Positions 63,372 through 64,000 of a stretch of DNA of 64,000 bases are shown one piece after another. The notes below the pieces were generated by a model. The model was not told where the DNA came from, searched no databases, and saw only the letters and a program-made list of their open reading frames with translations. Made by a program: the position numbers and the translations under genes. The stretch spans positions 1 to 64,000 of the forward strand of contig JBFHFS010000012.1 of the NCBI GenBank assembly GCA_041583495.1, read 5' to 3'. This DNA is from JBFHFS01 sp041583495 (GTDB lineage Bacteria; Bacteroidota; Bacteroidia; Bacteroidales; Marinilabiliaceae). How positions within the stretch are numbered: position 1 is the first letter of the stretch; each line of letters begins with the position of its first letter.

Positions 63372-64000
63372 ATGAAAAAGGAAGATAATAATCGCAGGGA
63401 GTTCCTGAAAAAATCTGCTTTGGCAGGATCACTGGGTATCCTGGGAATGTCCGTCCTCAACAGCTGTAAAGGAAAAAGGAGCCCCGAAGAACTGGATCTG
63501 CCCCCCCTTACCGACCGGGCGCCCAATGGAAAAAAACTCTCCGTTGGCCTCATAGGATGTGGACACCGGGGTACCGGAGCACTGCTCAATTTTTTGAGTG
63601 CCGGCCCTGGCCTCTCAGTGGGTGCCCTGGCTGATGCCTTCCCCGAACAGGTTGCCGTGGTGCGCGAACGCCTGGGCAAATACAACATTTCAGTCCCCGA
63701 GGAAGCCTGCTTCTCCGGGCTGGATGCTTCTCAAAAGGTTATGGAATCAGATGTTGATGTCGTGATTCTGGCGACCCCTCCCTATTTCAGACCGGAACAG
63801 TTTAAAGCCGCTGTTCAGGCCAGGAAACATGTGTTCATGGAAAAACCCCTGGCCGTTGATTCAGTGGGTGTTCGATCGATCATTGCCACTTCCCGCACCG
63901 CCAAAACACTGGGTCTTAACGTTGTCACCGGCACCCAGCGGCGCCACCGAAGCGACTATATCGCCACTTTTGAGCAGGTCGCCAACGGAGCCATTGGCAA
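63372..64000 (+). CDS. Second Tat-exported Gfo/Idh/MocA-family oxidoreductase (3' end cut by window edge)
   Basis: The first 209 codons are present. The N-terminus has twin arginines (NNRREFLKKSALAG) and a Cys (LNSC, residue 32) that suits a Tat lipoprotein. The Rossmann motif is LSVGLIGCGHRGTGALLNF, and the GFO signature HVFMEKPLAVDSVGV follows. About 77 bases separate it from the cytochrome-FGE gene with no terminator, so the two are likely cotranscribed. The C-terminal half is not seen. Confidence 0.9.
   Translation, partial: MKKEDNNRREFLKKSALAGSLGILGMSVLNSCKGKRSPEELDLPPLTDRAPNGKKLSVGLIGCGHRGTGALLNFLSAGPGLSVGALADAFPEQVAVVRERLGKYNISVPEEACFSGLDASQKVMESDVDVVILATPPYFRPEQFKAAVQARKHVFMEKPLAVDSVGVRSIIATSRTAKTLGLNVVTGTQRRHRSDYIATFEQVANGAIG

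Overview
The window is a stretch of chromosome from a Bacteroidota bacterium, probably near the Bacteroidales/Marinilabiliales (that placement is inference). Supporting features are the PorX-PorW regulators of the type IX secretion system (T9SS), a gliding-type lipoprotein GldH, a cargo protein with a T9SS sorting tail, a fused LpxC-FabZ, a RicT/PSP1 protein beside HolB, DUF4837, and promoters of the Bacteroidota type (-33 TTTG, -7 TAnnTTTG). There are no insertion sequences, integrases, CRISPR arrays or rRNA. One initiator tRNA is present.

Layout. 1-5411 (minus): a three-gene HAE1-type RND efflux operon (adaptor, permease, TolC, the last cut by the window edge) with a perfect 10-bp inverted repeat upstream. 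5412-11562 (plus): loosely spaced accessory genes, namely a LamG T9SS cargo, a CIA30-family protein, an ICMT-like methyltransferase, a six-helix membrane protein and an exported SMP-30-like protein. 11710-15071 (plus): the lipid A operon lpxD, lpxC/fabZ, lpxA, ending at a bidirectional terminator. 15186-24598 (minus): housekeeping and envelope genes: M23 peptidase, dxr, rseP, tatA, lytic transglycosylase, DUF4837 lipoprotein, a small conserved protein, M17 aminopeptidase, pdxA. 24933-25005: initiator tRNA with its own promoter and terminator, followed by a gamma-glutamyltransferase.

26881-39489 (minus): an alanine-dehydrogenase-like gene, tsaE, porX, porW, a NifU-like protein, Mrp, an alkyltransferase-like protein, trmB, gldH, ricT and holB. 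39618-46076 (mixed strands): a glycosyltransferase, an unrecognised membrane-anchored protein, a CHAD protein, a DUF3108 protein, an Ig-like lipoprotein and a coiled-coil protein. 46302-50916 (minus): HAD phosphatase, metA, a TetR regulator and RNase R. 51447-53531: a trans-sulfuration-type PLP enzyme divergent from an Lrp-type regulator. 54241-59728 (minus): a metal-type efflux operon whose first gene fuses a CusA/CzcA permease to a complete TolC-like protein, with a signal-peptide-like segment at the junction. 60038-64000 (plus): a periplasmic redox island in which two Tat-exported Gfo/Idh/MocA oxidoreductases flank a gene joining a NapC/NrfH-type tetraheme cytochrome to a formylglycine-generating-enzyme-like (FGE/SUMF1) domain.

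The most unusual item is the tetraheme-FGE-like fusion (61774-63294) between two Tat-exported oxidoreductases, with a run of ten G in its leader. Next are the permease-TolC fusion (55406-59728) and the palindromes upstream of the first efflux operon. All domain calls are made by eye from sequence motifs. No database search was possible.
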